Assembly (NCBI RefSeq): GCF_964063325.1
Contig: NZ_OZ061315.1
Location: forward strand, 1,674,001 to 1,738,000
DNA length: 64,000 nucleotides
DNA from: Hafnia alvei
GTDB lineage: Bacteria > Pseudomonadota > Gammaproteobacteria > Enterobacterales > Enterobacteriaceae
Direction: 5' to 3'
Shown: piece after piece, positions 36,801 through 45,110 of the stretch
How positions within the stretch are numbered: the first letter of the stretch is position 1
How the letters are laid out: each line of letters opens with the position of its first letter
Notes under the pieces: generated by a model
What the model saw: only the letters and a program-made list of their open reading frames with translations
Told to the model about the DNA's origin: nothing
Database searches by the model: none
Translations under genes and position numbers: made by a program

Positions 36801-38766
36801 GCAGCCGGATCAGGTTGTGACATGGACGCAGGATGGCACCGCCGTTGTGGGCACTTCGGGCAAAACCGACAGCAACGGCCAAACTACCGTGACGTTTACC
36901 GACCTGAAAGCGGAAACGGTGAACATCACCGCCACCGTGAATAGTACAAGTCAGTCTAAACCGAGTAGCTTTATTGCCGACAGCAGCACCGCCAAAGTCA
37001 GTGATTTAACCGTCACCAGCGGCGCGGTCGCCAACGGCACCGCCACCAACCAAGCGACGGTGACCGTGGTGGATGGGAACAGTAACCCGCAGCCGGATCA
37101 GGTTGTGACATGGACGCAGGATGGCACTGCAGTCGTGGGCACCTCGGCCAAAACCGACAGCAACGGCCAAGCTACGGTGACGTTTACCGACCTGAAAGCC
37201 GAAACGGTGAATATCACCGCCACCGTGAATGGTTCGAGCCAGTTCAAGCCGAGTACCTTTGTGGCCGATACAAGTACCGCCAAAGTCAGTGATTTAACCG
37301 TCACCAGCGGCGCAGTCGCCAACGGCACGGCCACCAACCAAGCCACGGTCACCGTGCTGGATGGGAACAGTAACCCGCTGCCGGATCAGGTTGTGACATG
37401 GTCGCAGGATGGCACCGCTGTCGTGGGCACTTCAGCCAAAACCGACGGTAACGGCCAAACTACGGTGACGTTTACCGACCTGAAAGCTGAAACGGTGAAC
37501 ATCACCGCCACCGTGAATAGTACAAGTCAGTCCAAGCCGAGTACCTTTGTGGCCGACAGCAGCACCGCCAAAGTCAATGATTTAACCGTCACCAGCGGTG
37601 CAGTCGCCAACGGCACGGCCACCAACCAAGCCACGGTCACCGTGCTGGATGGAAAAAATAACCCGCTGCCGGATCAGGTTGTTACATGGTCGCAGGATGG
37701 CACCGCCGTCGTGGGCACTTCGGCCAAAACCGACGGCAATGGCCAAACTACCGTGACGTTTACCGACCTGAAAGCTGAAACGGTGAATATCACCGCCACC
37801 GTGAATGGGTCTAGCCAGTTTAAACGGAGTTCGTTTGTAGCGGATGCTTCTACAGCAAAAGTAGATAGTTTGATAATTACCAAAGACCGTAGCCCTGCCG
37901 ATGATTCTACAGCAAACACCGCGACAGCTATGGTCAGCGACGCAAACGGAAATCCGCTCCCAGGGATGGTTGTAAATTGGAGTGCAGATAAACCTACTGT
38001 GACTGTGACAGCTAATGGACCTACAGATAGTACAGGTCAGGCAACGGTTCGTTTCACGGATACAACGGCTGAGACGCTGCAACTGACGTCATCCTTAAGT
38101 AATGGCAGTACTCTTAGCCAAACAAGTGAGTTCATTATTGATATTGCGGGGCTAAAAATTTCGCAGTTTTATGCAGCAAGTGGCGCAGCTATTAACGATT
38201 CGACAGTGCTCAGGCTCTTCGTGCAGGATCGATTTGGTAAACCTGTGAATGGAGCAAATGTCCACCTGAGTGTTACAGGGTCAGCACAGCTGCAGTCCAC
38301 CTCAGGTGTGACTTCATCTACAACTAGCGGCAATGGAACACTTTTGATTAATATTACAGATGCTGTAGTCGAAACCGTAACCGCGACGGCCACCCTAGAG
38401 AACAATGTCTCTGCCAATGCTCCTGTGAATTTTACTCAATCTCTTGCTACGGCAATTGTTATTACAATAACTCAGGACGGTAAAGGTATTAACGCACCTA
38501 ATACAGCCGTTGCGAAGGCCGTGGATAAAAATGGTTTCCCCGTACCTGGCTATGAGATCCGTTGGGCGCTTGGGTCTTATACCTCTCAGTTTAATTTTTC
38601 AGCCATTACGGGAGTTACCGATCAAAATGGTGAGGTAAGAACAAACATTCAGTCAAAGAGCTCTTCATTTGGTGCCAGAACTATCCCGCTTGATGCGATT
38701 GGAGAATCATACTTCCAGAATAATCCAAGCGGTGAAACCCCGATGATATTTGCTAAAGGTACATAA
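33844..38766 (+). CDS. Inverse autotransporter adhesin (intimin/invasin family) with 13 Ig-like domains
   Basis: The 1640 residues form a type Ve secreted surface protein. A long signal peptide (about 1-42, ending NALAQG) precedes the N-terminal outer-membrane beta-barrel, about 105-345. Its hallmark segments are QWLSQFGTARVQLNVD, MGVRTFYVENWMFGGNVFLDDDF, VRAEGYLPAYPQLG and YDLVERNNQIVLQYQKK. The passenger is C-terminal: three diverged Big_1-like Ig domains (about 360-660), seven near-identical 96-residue domains (661-1332) and three diverged ones (1333-1640). There is no LysM domain and no recognisable C-type lectin cap. The start is ATG at 33844 in an ATGATGATG run with only a weak TGGA site. 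A TTGACA element lies about 30 bases upstream. It probably mediates adhesion or biofilm growth; its receptor is unknown. Confidence 0.93.
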   Translation: MMMRQNISPKKSTLFRFFAWLQILLQVLFPLVSMVSHNALAQGIPTSSTNLSPFAVDRNTNSTTKDSTILPYADTMGSLATSLSSNGADGVANSAKSAATGYASSSAQQWLSQFGTARVQLNVDDNGNWDDSAIDFLAPLYDNKKSMLFTQLGLRAPDGRITGNMGMGVRTFYVENWMFGGNVFLDDDFTGKNRRVGFGAEAWTNNLKLSANTYVGTTDWHQSRDFDDYNEKPADGYDVRAEGYLPAYPQLGAKLMYEQYYGDKVALFDTDHLKSNPSAVTTGVSYTPIPLVQLAVNYKRGQDSMDDTQFQINFRYDLGRPLTYQLDPESVRLERSLAGSRYDLVERNNQIVLQYQKKDQQSVSNLNLQVIVDNSPSDGLTPNTAQVFATDKDGQPVRNAPIVWSTSGTAKLATSTSVTNNSGLASVNFTNTQPEAVQITAKSGVATATQNSQFNAATVSNVTLKITQDNSVADGKTANQALATITDINNHPIANTKVAWGLDAPALLKNTQTMTNASGQVTTGFTSTTAGVYTLTVTSGEKSASQQGHFAANSASNIIDTMVITKDNSTANGTTENTVNITVKDDNGIPVSNANVSLSADKSTVNFGVSQQAKAKSAKTFQTDAQGSLTIGFTDTVAETAQLTATLDNGNTKAVSSSFIADSSTAKVSDLTVTSGAVANGTATNQATVTVVDGKNNPLPDQVVTWTQDGTAVVGTSAKTDSNGQTTVTFTDLKAQTVNITATVNGSSQSKPSTFVADSSTAKVSALTVTSGAVANGTATNQATVTVVDANSNPQPDQVVTWSQDGTAVVGTSAKTDSNGQATVTFTDLKAETVNIAATVNGSSQSKPSTFVADSSTAKVSALTVTSGALANGTATNQATVTVLDGKNNPLPDQVVTWSQDGTAVVGTSAKTDSNGQTTVTFTDLKAETVNIAATVNGSSQFKPSSFVADSSTAKVSDLTVTSGAVANGTATNQATVTVVDANNNPQPDQVVTWTQDGTAVVGTSGKTDSNGQTTVTFTDLKAETVNITATVNSTSQSKPSSFIADSSTAKVSDLTVTSGAVANGTATNQATVTVVDGNSNPQPDQVVTWTQDGTAVVGTSAKTDSNGQATVTFTDLKAETVNITATVNGSSQFKPSTFVADTSTAKVSDLTVTSGAVANGTATNQATVTVLDGNSNPLPDQVVTWSQDGTAVVGTSAKTDGNGQTTVTFTDLKAETVNITATVNSTSQSKPSTFVADSSTAKVNDLTVTSGAVANGTATNQATVTVLDGKNNPLPDQVVTWSQDGTAVVGTSAKTDGNGQTTVTFTDLKAETVNITATVNGSSQFKRSSFVADASTAKVDSLIITKDRSPADDSTANTATAMVSDANGNPLPGMVVNWSADKPTVTVTANGPTDSTGQATVRFTDTTAETLQLTSSLSNGSTLSQTSEFIIDIAGLKISQFYAASGAAINDSTVLRLFVQDRFGKPVNGANVHLSVTGSAQLQSTSGVTSSTTSGNGTLLINITDAVVETVTATATLENNVSANAPVNFTQSLATAIVITITQDGKGINAPNTAVAKAVDKNGFPVPGYEIRWALGSYTSQFNFSAITGVTDQNGEVRTNIQSKSSSFGARTIPLDAIGESYFQNNPSGETPMIFAKGT
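35824..37839 (+). repeat. Seven tandem 288-bp repeats encoding Ig-like domains
   Basis: Units start at 35824, 36112, 36400, 36688, 36976, 37264 and 37552, each exactly 288 bases with no indel. Each encodes 96 residues beginning D(S/T)STAKV and ending (F)VA or IA. Differences are few and fall at shared sites: D/A at residue 9, GKNNPL/ANSNPQ/ANNNPQ/GNSNPQ/GNSNPL, T/S after W, and NGSSQS/NGSSQF/NSTSQS. The combinations are shuffled between units. Confidence 0.97.
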
Positions 38767-38772
38767 CCCGAC

Positions 38773-38810
38773 GACCAAAAAGCCTCTACGCAAGTAGAGG
38801 TTTTTTGGTT
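38773..38810. terminator. Terminator after the adhesin gene
   Basis: ACCAAAAAGCCTCTAC and GTAGAGGTTTTTTGGT pair almost completely, with a T-run on the plus strand and a T-run on the minus strand as well. Confidence 0.9.
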
Positions 38811-38919
38811 ACAGGCACTGATTCGATATTGCTCTGCGCTGCGTCAGTGTCATACATGATGTAAGCTGTGAGCACCGTTCTGGAAGACGTGTGGCTGGGC
38901 AGGTGGCTGATATCTTCAG

Positions 38920-39087
38920 CTATGCCGAGTTGAGCGAACTCATATATTCCGGCAAGCCGGACAGCTCCTGATTAATATCCGGCTCAATTAAGTGGATCAC
39001 CGAACGTAACTGCTTGAATGATTCCATGAACCGGTAAACATCCTCTTCAAAGTCTTGGCAGATATATTTTGCCGGTGAGCACTCCAG
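38920..39087 (-). pseudogene. Unrecognised coding remnant, minus strand
   Basis: An open frame of 55 residues without a start codon contains CQDFEEDVYRFMESFKQLR and IHLIEPDINQELSGLPEYM, which has the composition of a real soluble protein. It begins right after an in-frame TGA in the context ATGTGACTG. I do not recognise the family. It may be the tail of a gene lost during decay of the inserted element. The coding call is uncertain. Confidence 0.35.
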
Positions 39088-39246
39088 TCACATGACCTCC
39101 CCAAGCTGATTAAAACGCTTCTCTCAAAAGATATTTTCAAAGACCAGATAGTCGAGCTAGTAGCGGCTAAACTCATGCTGACTGAGCAAAGAAGAAGTGG
39201 GGGGCAAAGTGCCGGCGTGAATGTTGCGCTTCACCTAAATCGGTGA
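39079..39246 (+). pseudogene. Unrecognised coding remnant, plus strand
   Basis: An open frame of 55 residues between two stops reads HDLPKLIKTLLSKDIFKDQ and then VELVAAKLMLTEQRR, helical and protein-like, with no start codon of its own. It slightly overlaps the minus-strand remnant. The family is unknown. Together with 39247-39424, where nothing else is seen, it fills the space to the pflB terminator. Confidence 0.3.
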
Positions 39247-39424
39247 GCTGTGGTGAATGATTACGCGTAGGCTTTGCGCCAACTATGCAAAATTGACTGG
39301 CGGTGCAAACTATTTACGTTGTTGATGCACTTGGGGTGGTCGAGAATATCGCTGCGGTCTACTAACGATGATGGCTCACCGAAGGTAAAGCCTACACTAC
39401 AGCATCAGATTGCGAGAGCTATCA

Positions 39425-39454
39425 AAAATAAAAAGGCCCCACCTAAGTGGAGCC
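39425..39454 (-). terminator. pflB terminator
   Basis: On the minus strand GGCTCCAC-ttag-GTGGGGCC is followed by TTTTTATTTTT, about 33 bases after the pflB stop. This marks the right limit of recognisable native sequence beside the insertion. Confidence 0.88.
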
Positions 39455-39486
39455 TCTATTTTATGCCATTTTAAGCTGGCAGGTAA

Positions 39487-41769
39487 TTACATGGACTGAG
39501 TGAAAGTACGAGTAATTACGTCCTGCTGCTGTTCTTTGGTCAAAGAGTTGAAGCGTACAGCGTAGCCAGATACACGGATGGTCAGCTGAGGATATTTCTC
39601 AGGATTTTCCATCGCGTCTAACAGCATTTCGCGGTTCATAACGTTAACGTTCAGGTGTTGACCACCTTCGATGCTAGCTTCGTGGTGGAAGTAACCATCC
39701 ATCAGGCCAGCCAAGTTAGCTTTACGAACTTCGTCGTCTTTACCCAGAGCGTTAGGAACGATAGAGAAGGTATAAGAAATACCATCTTTAGCATAAGCAA
39801 ACGGCAGTTTAGCAACGGAGGTCAGAGAGGCAACAGCACCTTTCTGGTCACGGCCGTGCATTGGGTTAGCACCTGGACCGAATGGAGCGCCAGCACGACG
39901 ACCATCTGGGGTGTTACCTGTTTTCTTACCATAAACCACGTTAGAGGTGATGGTCAGAACAGACTGAGTAGGAACCGCGTTGCGGTAAGTAGTCAGTTTC
40001 TGAATTTTCTTCATGAAACGTTCTACCAGGTCACAAGCGATATCATCGACGCGTGGGTCGTTGTTACCAAACTGCGGGTATTCACCTTCGATGTCGAAGT
40101 CAACAGCCAGGCCGTCTTCGTCACGAATAGTAGAAACTTTCGCATATTTGATTGCAGACAGGGAGTCAGCAGCAACAGACAGACCTGCGATACCACATGC
40201 CATAGTACGATATACGTCACGGTCATGCAGAGCCATCAGGGATGCTTCGTAGCTGTACTTGTCATGCATGTAATGGATGATGTTCAGCGCGGTGACATAC
40301 TGTTTAGCCAGCCAATCCATGAAGTGATCCATACGTTCCATGACTTTGTCATAGTCCAGTACGGTATCCATCATTGGAGCTTCTTTCGGGCCAACCTGCA
40401 TTTTCAGTTTTTCATCAACGCCGCCGTTGATTGCGTACAGCATGGTTTTAGCCAAGTTTGCACGAGCACCGAAGAACTGCATTTGTTTACCAACAATCAT
40501 TGGGCTTACGCAGCAAGCAATTGCGTAGTCATCATTGTTGAAGTCAGGGCGCATCAGGTCATCGTTCTCATACTGTACAGATGAGGTATCGATGGAAACT
40601 TTAGCAGCAAATTTCTTGAACGGCAGAGGCAGTTTTTCAGACCACAGGATGGTCATGTTTGGCTCTGGAGATGGACCCATGGTGTACAGGGTGTTCAGGA
40701 AACGGAAGCTGTTTTTGGTAACCAGAGTACGACCGTCCAGACCCATACCAGCCAGGGATTCTGTTGCCCAGATTGGGTCACCAGAGAACAGTTCATCATA
40801 TTCTGGAGTACGCAGGAAACGAACCATACGCAGTTTCATAACCAGATGGTCAATCAGTTCCTGAGCTTCTTCTTCAGTCAGTTTGCCTTCTTGCAGATCA
40901 CGTTCGATGTAGATATCCAGGAAGCTGGATACACGACCGAAGGACATTGCAGCACCGTTCTGAGATTTAACCGCAGCCAGGTAGCCGAAGTAAGTCCACT
41001 GTACAGCTTCTTTTGCGTTTTTAGCTGGAGCAGAGATATCGCAACCATATTTGGCAGCCATTTCTTTGATCTGGCCCAGAGCGCGATGCTGGTCAGCAAT
41101 TTCTTCACGCAGACGAATAGTCGCTTCCAGATCTTCACCGTTTTCCAGTTTGGTCTGCAGTGATTGGAACTGAGCGAATTTGTCTTTCATCAGGAAGTCG
41201 ATACCGTAAACGGCGATACGACGGTAGTCACCGATGATACGACCACGGCCATACGCATCTGGCAGACCAGTCAGAACACCAGATTTACGGCAGTTCAGGA
41301 TGTCTTTGGTGTAAACGTCAAACACGCCCTGGTTGTGAGTTTTACGGTATTCGGTGAAGATTTTCTTGATCATTGGATCAAGTTCACGACCGTAAACTTT
41401 ACATGAACCTTCAACCATCTTGATGCCGCCGAACGGAATCAGAGCACGTTTCAGAGGCGCATCAGTTTGCAGACCAACGATTTGTTCGAGGTCTTTGCTG
41501 ATGTAGCCAGCATCATGAGAGGTGATGGTTGCAGCTACGTTGGTATCGAAATCAACCGGCGCATGGGTACGGTTTTCAATTTTGATACCGTCCATGACTT
41601 TATCCCACAGGTTGGTCGTCGCTTGAGTAGCGCCAGCCAGGAAGGATTCGTCACCTTCGTACGGGGTGTAGTTTTTCTGGATGAAATCACGAACGTTGAC
41701 TTCATTCTGCCAGTCGCCTTTAGTGAAACCTTCCCATGCGGCTGCTTGTTTTTCATTAAGCTCGGACAT
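39487..41769 (-). CDS. pflB: Formate C-acetyltransferase (pyruvate formate-lyase)
   Basis: PflB cleaves pyruvate with CoA to acetyl-CoA and formate in fermentation. The 760 residues equal the E. coli length. Visible active-site elements are the adjacent cysteines in AIACCVSPMIV (Cys418/Cys419 by E. coli numbering) and the glycyl-radical loop RVSGYAVRFNSL near the C-terminus (Gly734). The radical is installed by PflA, encoded 7.3 kb downstream on the same strand. It follows focA by 61 bases. Confidence 0.97.
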   Translation of the reverse strand: MSELNEKQAAAWEGFTKGDWQNEVNVRDFIQKNYTPYEGDESFLAGATQATTNLWDKVMDGIKIENRTHAPVDFDTNVAATITSHDAGYISKDLEQIVGLQTDAPLKRALIPFGGIKMVEGSCKVYGRELDPMIKKIFTEYRKTHNQGVFDVYTKDILNCRKSGVLTGLPDAYGRGRIIGDYRRIAVYGIDFLMKDKFAQFQSLQTKLENGEDLEATIRLREEIADQHRALGQIKEMAAKYGCDISAPAKNAKEAVQWTYFGYLAAVKSQNGAAMSFGRVSSFLDIYIERDLQEGKLTEEEAQELIDHLVMKLRMVRFLRTPEYDELFSGDPIWATESLAGMGLDGRTLVTKNSFRFLNTLYTMGPSPEPNMTILWSEKLPLPFKKFAAKVSIDTSSVQYENDDLMRPDFNNDDYAIACCVSPMIVGKQMQFFGARANLAKTMLYAINGGVDEKLKMQVGPKEAPMMDTVLDYDKVMERMDHFMDWLAKQYVTALNIIHYMHDKYSYEASLMALHDRDVYRTMACGIAGLSVAADSLSAIKYAKVSTIRDEDGLAVDFDIEGEYPQFGNNDPRVDDIACDLVERFMKKIQKLTTYRNAVPTQSVLTITSNVVYGKKTGNTPDGRRAGAPFGPGANPMHGRDQKGAVASLTSVAKLPFAYAKDGISYTFSIVPNALGKDDEVRKANLAGLMDGYFHHEASIEGGQHLNVNVMNREMLLDAMENPEKYPQLTIRVSGYAVRFNSLTKEQQQDVITRTFTQSM

Positions 41770-41830
41770 TTAACACCTACCTTCTAGTGTGGATTTCTTT
41801 GTAAACCCGGCGCTGTGGTAAAGCACATAA

Positions 41831-42688
41831 TTAGTGCTTATCGCCACCGCGCAGATAAATAACCCAGTATGTCAGACCTACCAGTAAGCCACCGCCGATG
41901 ATGTTCCCGATCGTGACAGGGATCAGGTTATCGGTAATGAAGTGGCTAACGGTCAAGTTTGAGAACTGTTCTGGTGCAGCACCAATGGCTTGCCAAAACT
42001 CCGGCGCTGCGAAATTCTTAATCACAATCCCTAATGGGATCATGAACATATTTGCAATGCTATGTTCAAAACCGCTCGCCACAAACATGGCCACTGGTAA
42101 AACCATTGCAAACATTTTGTCCATCAGGCTACGGCCGGAATAGCTCATCCAAACTGCAAGACAAACCATCAAGTTGGCCAAGATCCCCAGGCAAACGGCT
42201 TCAACAAACGTATGATGCAATTTGTGATCGGCTGTTTGCAGCACATTGAGACCCCACGCGCCATTCGCTGTCATGTGCTCGCCGGCAAACCACATCAGTG
42301 CCACAAAGAAAAGTGCACCAATCAGGTTGCCTACATAAACATTTAACCAGTTGAGGCCTAACTGTCTCCAGGTAATGCGCCCACTGGCCTTGGCAACGAC
42401 AATTAATACGGTTGAAGTAAACAGGTCAGCCCCGCAAACCACAACAAGCATCAGGCCAAGAGAGAAACAGATACCACCAACCAGCTTGGCAAAGCCAAAA
42501 GGTACACCAGCAGTGCCGGTTGTCGCGGTAATGTAGAAAACGAAAGCAATAGAAATGAAGACACCAGCCGTGATCGCTAAATAAAAAGTCTTCAGCGGGT
42601 GCTTAGTGGCTTTATAAACGCCAGCATCTTCGGCCACTTTGGCCATTGCTGCTGGTAGTAGTAGATCAAAGGGGTTGTCAGCTTTCAC
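41831..42688 (-). CDS. focA: Formate channel FocA
   Basis: FocA is the pentameric formate/nitrite-family channel that exports or imports formate made by PflB. The 285 residues form six membrane helices, with the family sequence KADNPFDLLLPAAMAKVAEDAGVYKA at the N-terminus and the pore-related segments AGVFISIAFVF and VVCGADLFTSTVL. It is first in focA-pflB, as in E. coli, with an FNR-like box 62 bases upstream. Confidence 0.96.
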   Translation of the reverse strand: MKADNPFDLLLPAAMAKVAEDAGVYKATKHPLKTFYLAITAGVFISIAFVFYITATTGTAGVPFGFAKLVGGICFSLGLMLVVVCGADLFTSTVLIVVAKASGRITWRQLGLNWLNVYVGNLIGALFFVALMWFAGEHMTANGAWGLNVLQTADHKLHHTFVEAVCLGILANLMVCLAVWMSYSGRSLMDKMFAMVLPVAMFVASGFEHSIANMFMIPLGIVIKNFAAPEFWQAIGAAPEQFSNLTVSHFITDNLIPVTIGNIIGGGLLVGLTYWVIYLRGGDKH

Positions 42689-43149
42689 ACTAACTCTCTC
42701 TTAATATTAATCAGCGTTGAGATACTAACAAAGCAGTATACGGCAAAAATTGATCTGGATCATGATGCGCAGAACTAGCCTACCCAAAATACCCCTAAAA
42801 ACAGTAAGTTAAATAATAAACTCGTTGAATTCAAAAGGAAAAATATTTTTTAAATTTTACACGCTAAGTTGAATGAGCACGCTAACAGAAAGTGTAAAAG
42901 GTAAATAAATAACTTAAGAATTCGATCAAATTGAAGATATTATTTTTCAATGTCAGCAATAACATTACTTATATACAACAATTAAATTACATCTGAATGA
43001 CGGCTATAGAGATTCATACATATAGTAGAAAAGCCCACCTTTTAAACTTACCGCATAAGGACATACGACTATGATAGTCGTTGTGTCATTTTTACCGTGA
43101 TGATAAATGCGTTTGGAGGTGGGATTCGGCAGGTTTGCGTGTTTATTGA
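42689..43149 (-). promoter_or_regulatory. focA-pflB promoter region with FNR box
   Basis: This AT-rich region of about 460 bases carries TTGATCTGGATCAT at 42750-42763, a near-perfect FNR palindrome. The focA-pfl operon of E. coli has several promoters controlled by FNR, ArcA and CRP over a region of this scale. A small stem CGACTAT/ATAGTCG lies near 43068-43082. No gene is supported here. Confidence 0.7.
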
Positions 43150-43186
43150 TCAAAAACGTCTGCACCGGTGCACGCGTGCAGACGTT
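43150..43186 (-). terminator. ycaO terminator
   Basis: Perfect 11-bp arms AACGTCTGCAC (43155-43165) and GTGCAGACGTT (43176-43186). On the minus strand they are followed by TTTTGATC, 20 bases after the ycaO stop. Confidence 0.8.
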
Positions 43187-43206
43187 CGCTTAGATCAACA
43201 AGCCTA

Positions 43207-44967
43207 TTATTTAGACCAATAACGGCGTTTTGCTGCCTGAAGTTTTTGATACGCCTGTAGCAGCGCTTGATGCGCAGGGAGGGCTTTCAAATCGTCGTCA
43301 ATTGCAGGAAGACCATAGAAACGCTCTTCTCCAGCGATAATTGCCGAAGCGGCTTCAAGCGTTTCGGCGCCATACATGCGGCTGAACGCATGGTAGTACT
43401 GAGCAGGGTCGCGCTCTTCTTCCATGCTTAGCAGCAGCAAGGTTTGTAGGCAGCGATAGAAATTGGCGCGTTCTGGGCTGAATACTGAGGCATTGAAGTC
43501 CTGAGTCCATTCGGTCCATATCAGCGCTTGCTCCAGATCGCCGCCCGCTAATGCCAGCATAGCTTTCAATTCACCTACACGCAGGGTATACCAGCCGTTG
43601 TCTTTACCCGTTGCGATACCTAACAGCTCGCGCACACGAGTGAAGTCGTCAAGGCCTTCGTCATCGAGCTGTTCGATGATCTGTAAATACTCTTCTTTCG
43701 TCAGATTGGACGCTGGCAGCTGAAGTAACTGAGTGCGTAAGTGCGCGCCCATGCTGTTATTGGCTAAGAGCAAATCTTCGGCAGGATAGATATCGGACAT
43801 ACCCGGAACGATGATGCGGCAGGCATAGACATCAAGGTGTTCATAATCCGCGATGTAAACTTCTTTATCTTCTTGTTCGAAGATGCTCATCAACGTGCTG
43901 AACTCTTCTTCGGTGGTACCTTTAAACGACCAATCGGCAAAGGCATAATCAGCGTCTTGCTTAAACATATCCCAAGAAATCAAACCGCTAGAATCGATGA
44001 AGTGAGTTTCGAGGTTGGCATGCTCGCCGACTTCTTCGTCATCGAAGGTCGGTGCGGTGAAGACGTCGAGATCTTTCAGGCTTCGGCCTTGCAGCAGCTC
44101 TGTTACCGTACGTTCTAAAGCCACGCCAAAGTCAGGGTGGGCGCCGAAAGAGGCAAAACAGGTGCCGTTGGCTGGGTTAAACAGCACAACGCAGATAACC
44201 GGATATTGTCCCCCAAGTGAAGCATCGTAGGACAGAATAGGGAAGCCTTCCTGTTCTAGTTTTGCAATCGCTTCAACCACTTCTGGATAGCGGTTTAAAA
44301 CGTCGGCAGGGATCTCTGGCAGGCTGATAGACTCCGCGATGATACGGTTTTTCACGTAGCGTTCGAAAACTTCAGACAAACCTTGCACGCGGGCTTCGTT
44401 GCGCGTGTTGCCCGCAGACATGCCGTTTGAAACGTACAGGTTGCCAATGATGTTCATTGGAATATAAACAGTTTGCTGATCGGACTGGCGGGTAAAAGGC
44501 AGCGCGCAGATGCCGCGATCGACGTTGCCGGATTGCAGATCGATAAGATCCTGCGCGCCTACATCACCTTCTGGATTGTAAAACGCATGCAAACGCTCAT
44601 CTAAGATGCCTTCAGGCAGGCTGTCGTCGGCGGGAACAGGGAACCACTTCTCATTTGGATAGTGGACGAAGTCCCCTTGCGCAATTTCACGGCCAAGGTA
44701 GAAATCAGCGAAGAAATAGTTAGTCGACAAGCGCTCAAAATATTCACCTAACGCCGAGGCCAGCGCGGCTTTTTTGCTAGCGCCTTTGCCGTTGGTAAAA
44801 CAAAGCGGGCAATCACGGTCGCGGATGTGTACAGACCAAACATGCGGAACAGGGTTTAGCCAAGAGGCTTCTTCAATATTGAACCCAAGGTCGGTCAATT
44901 GCTGTTGGAAGCGTGCAATAGAATCTTCCAGCGCGGCATCTTTGCCGGGAATATAGGTCTGCGTCAT
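43207..44967 (-). CDS. ycaO: YcaO cyclodehydratase-family protein
   Basis: YcaO is the founding member of the ATP-dependent YcaO family. The E. coli protein enhances RimO-dependent beta-methylthiolation of ribosomal protein S12. The 586 residues show the ATP-binding elements of the family (ALASALGEYFERLS, NARVQGLSEVFERYVKNR, GQYPVICVVLFNP). They also have a C-terminal TPR-like region and lack a proline-rich thiazole-synthase tail. The ATG at 44967 aligns with E. coli; a GTG three codons upstream is in frame. No azoline precursor or dehydrogenase gene is nearby, so this is the housekeeping form. Confidence 0.94.
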   Translation of the reverse strand: MTQTYIPGKDAALEDSIARFQQQLTDLGFNIEEASWLNPVPHVWSVHIRDRDCPLCFTNGKGASKKAALASALGEYFERLSTNYFFADFYLGREIAQGDFVHYPNEKWFPVPADDSLPEGILDERLHAFYNPEGDVGAQDLIDLQSGNVDRGICALPFTRQSDQQTVYIPMNIIGNLYVSNGMSAGNTRNEARVQGLSEVFERYVKNRIIAESISLPEIPADVLNRYPEVVEAIAKLEQEGFPILSYDASLGGQYPVICVVLFNPANGTCFASFGAHPDFGVALERTVTELLQGRSLKDLDVFTAPTFDDEEVGEHANLETHFIDSSGLISWDMFKQDADYAFADWSFKGTTEEEFSTLMSIFEQEDKEVYIADYEHLDVYACRIIVPGMSDIYPAEDLLLANNSMGAHLRTQLLQLPASNLTKEEYLQIIEQLDDEGLDDFTRVRELLGIATGKDNGWYTLRVGELKAMLALAGGDLEQALIWTEWTQDFNASVFSPERANFYRCLQTLLLLSMEEERDPAQYYHAFSRMYGAETLEAASAIIAGEERFYGLPAIDDDLKALPAHQALLQAYQKLQAAKRRYWSK

Positions 44968-45110
44968 TTGAGTCACTTGTTAGCTGCAAAAAACGGCATG
45001 ATACGTTTTTTTAGCCTATTCCTCCATGAATTCCATATCCATAGGGAATGTCACATTTTTTTTATGGATATAAAAGATAATTCATGCAGTTATCTAATAG
45101 GAGAAATCGA

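Noticed and set aside
35718..37919. Series of similar antisense frames across the adhesin repeats
   Set aside because: They recur every 288 bases only because the sense repeats do, and end in step with them.
39655..40584. Open frame of 309 codons antisense to pflB
   Set aside because: It mirrors pflB, which is intact and highly conserved; no independent support.
43087..43209. 40-codon plus-strand ORF upstream of focA
   Set aside because: It overlaps the ycaO terminator and has no conserved sequence that I know.
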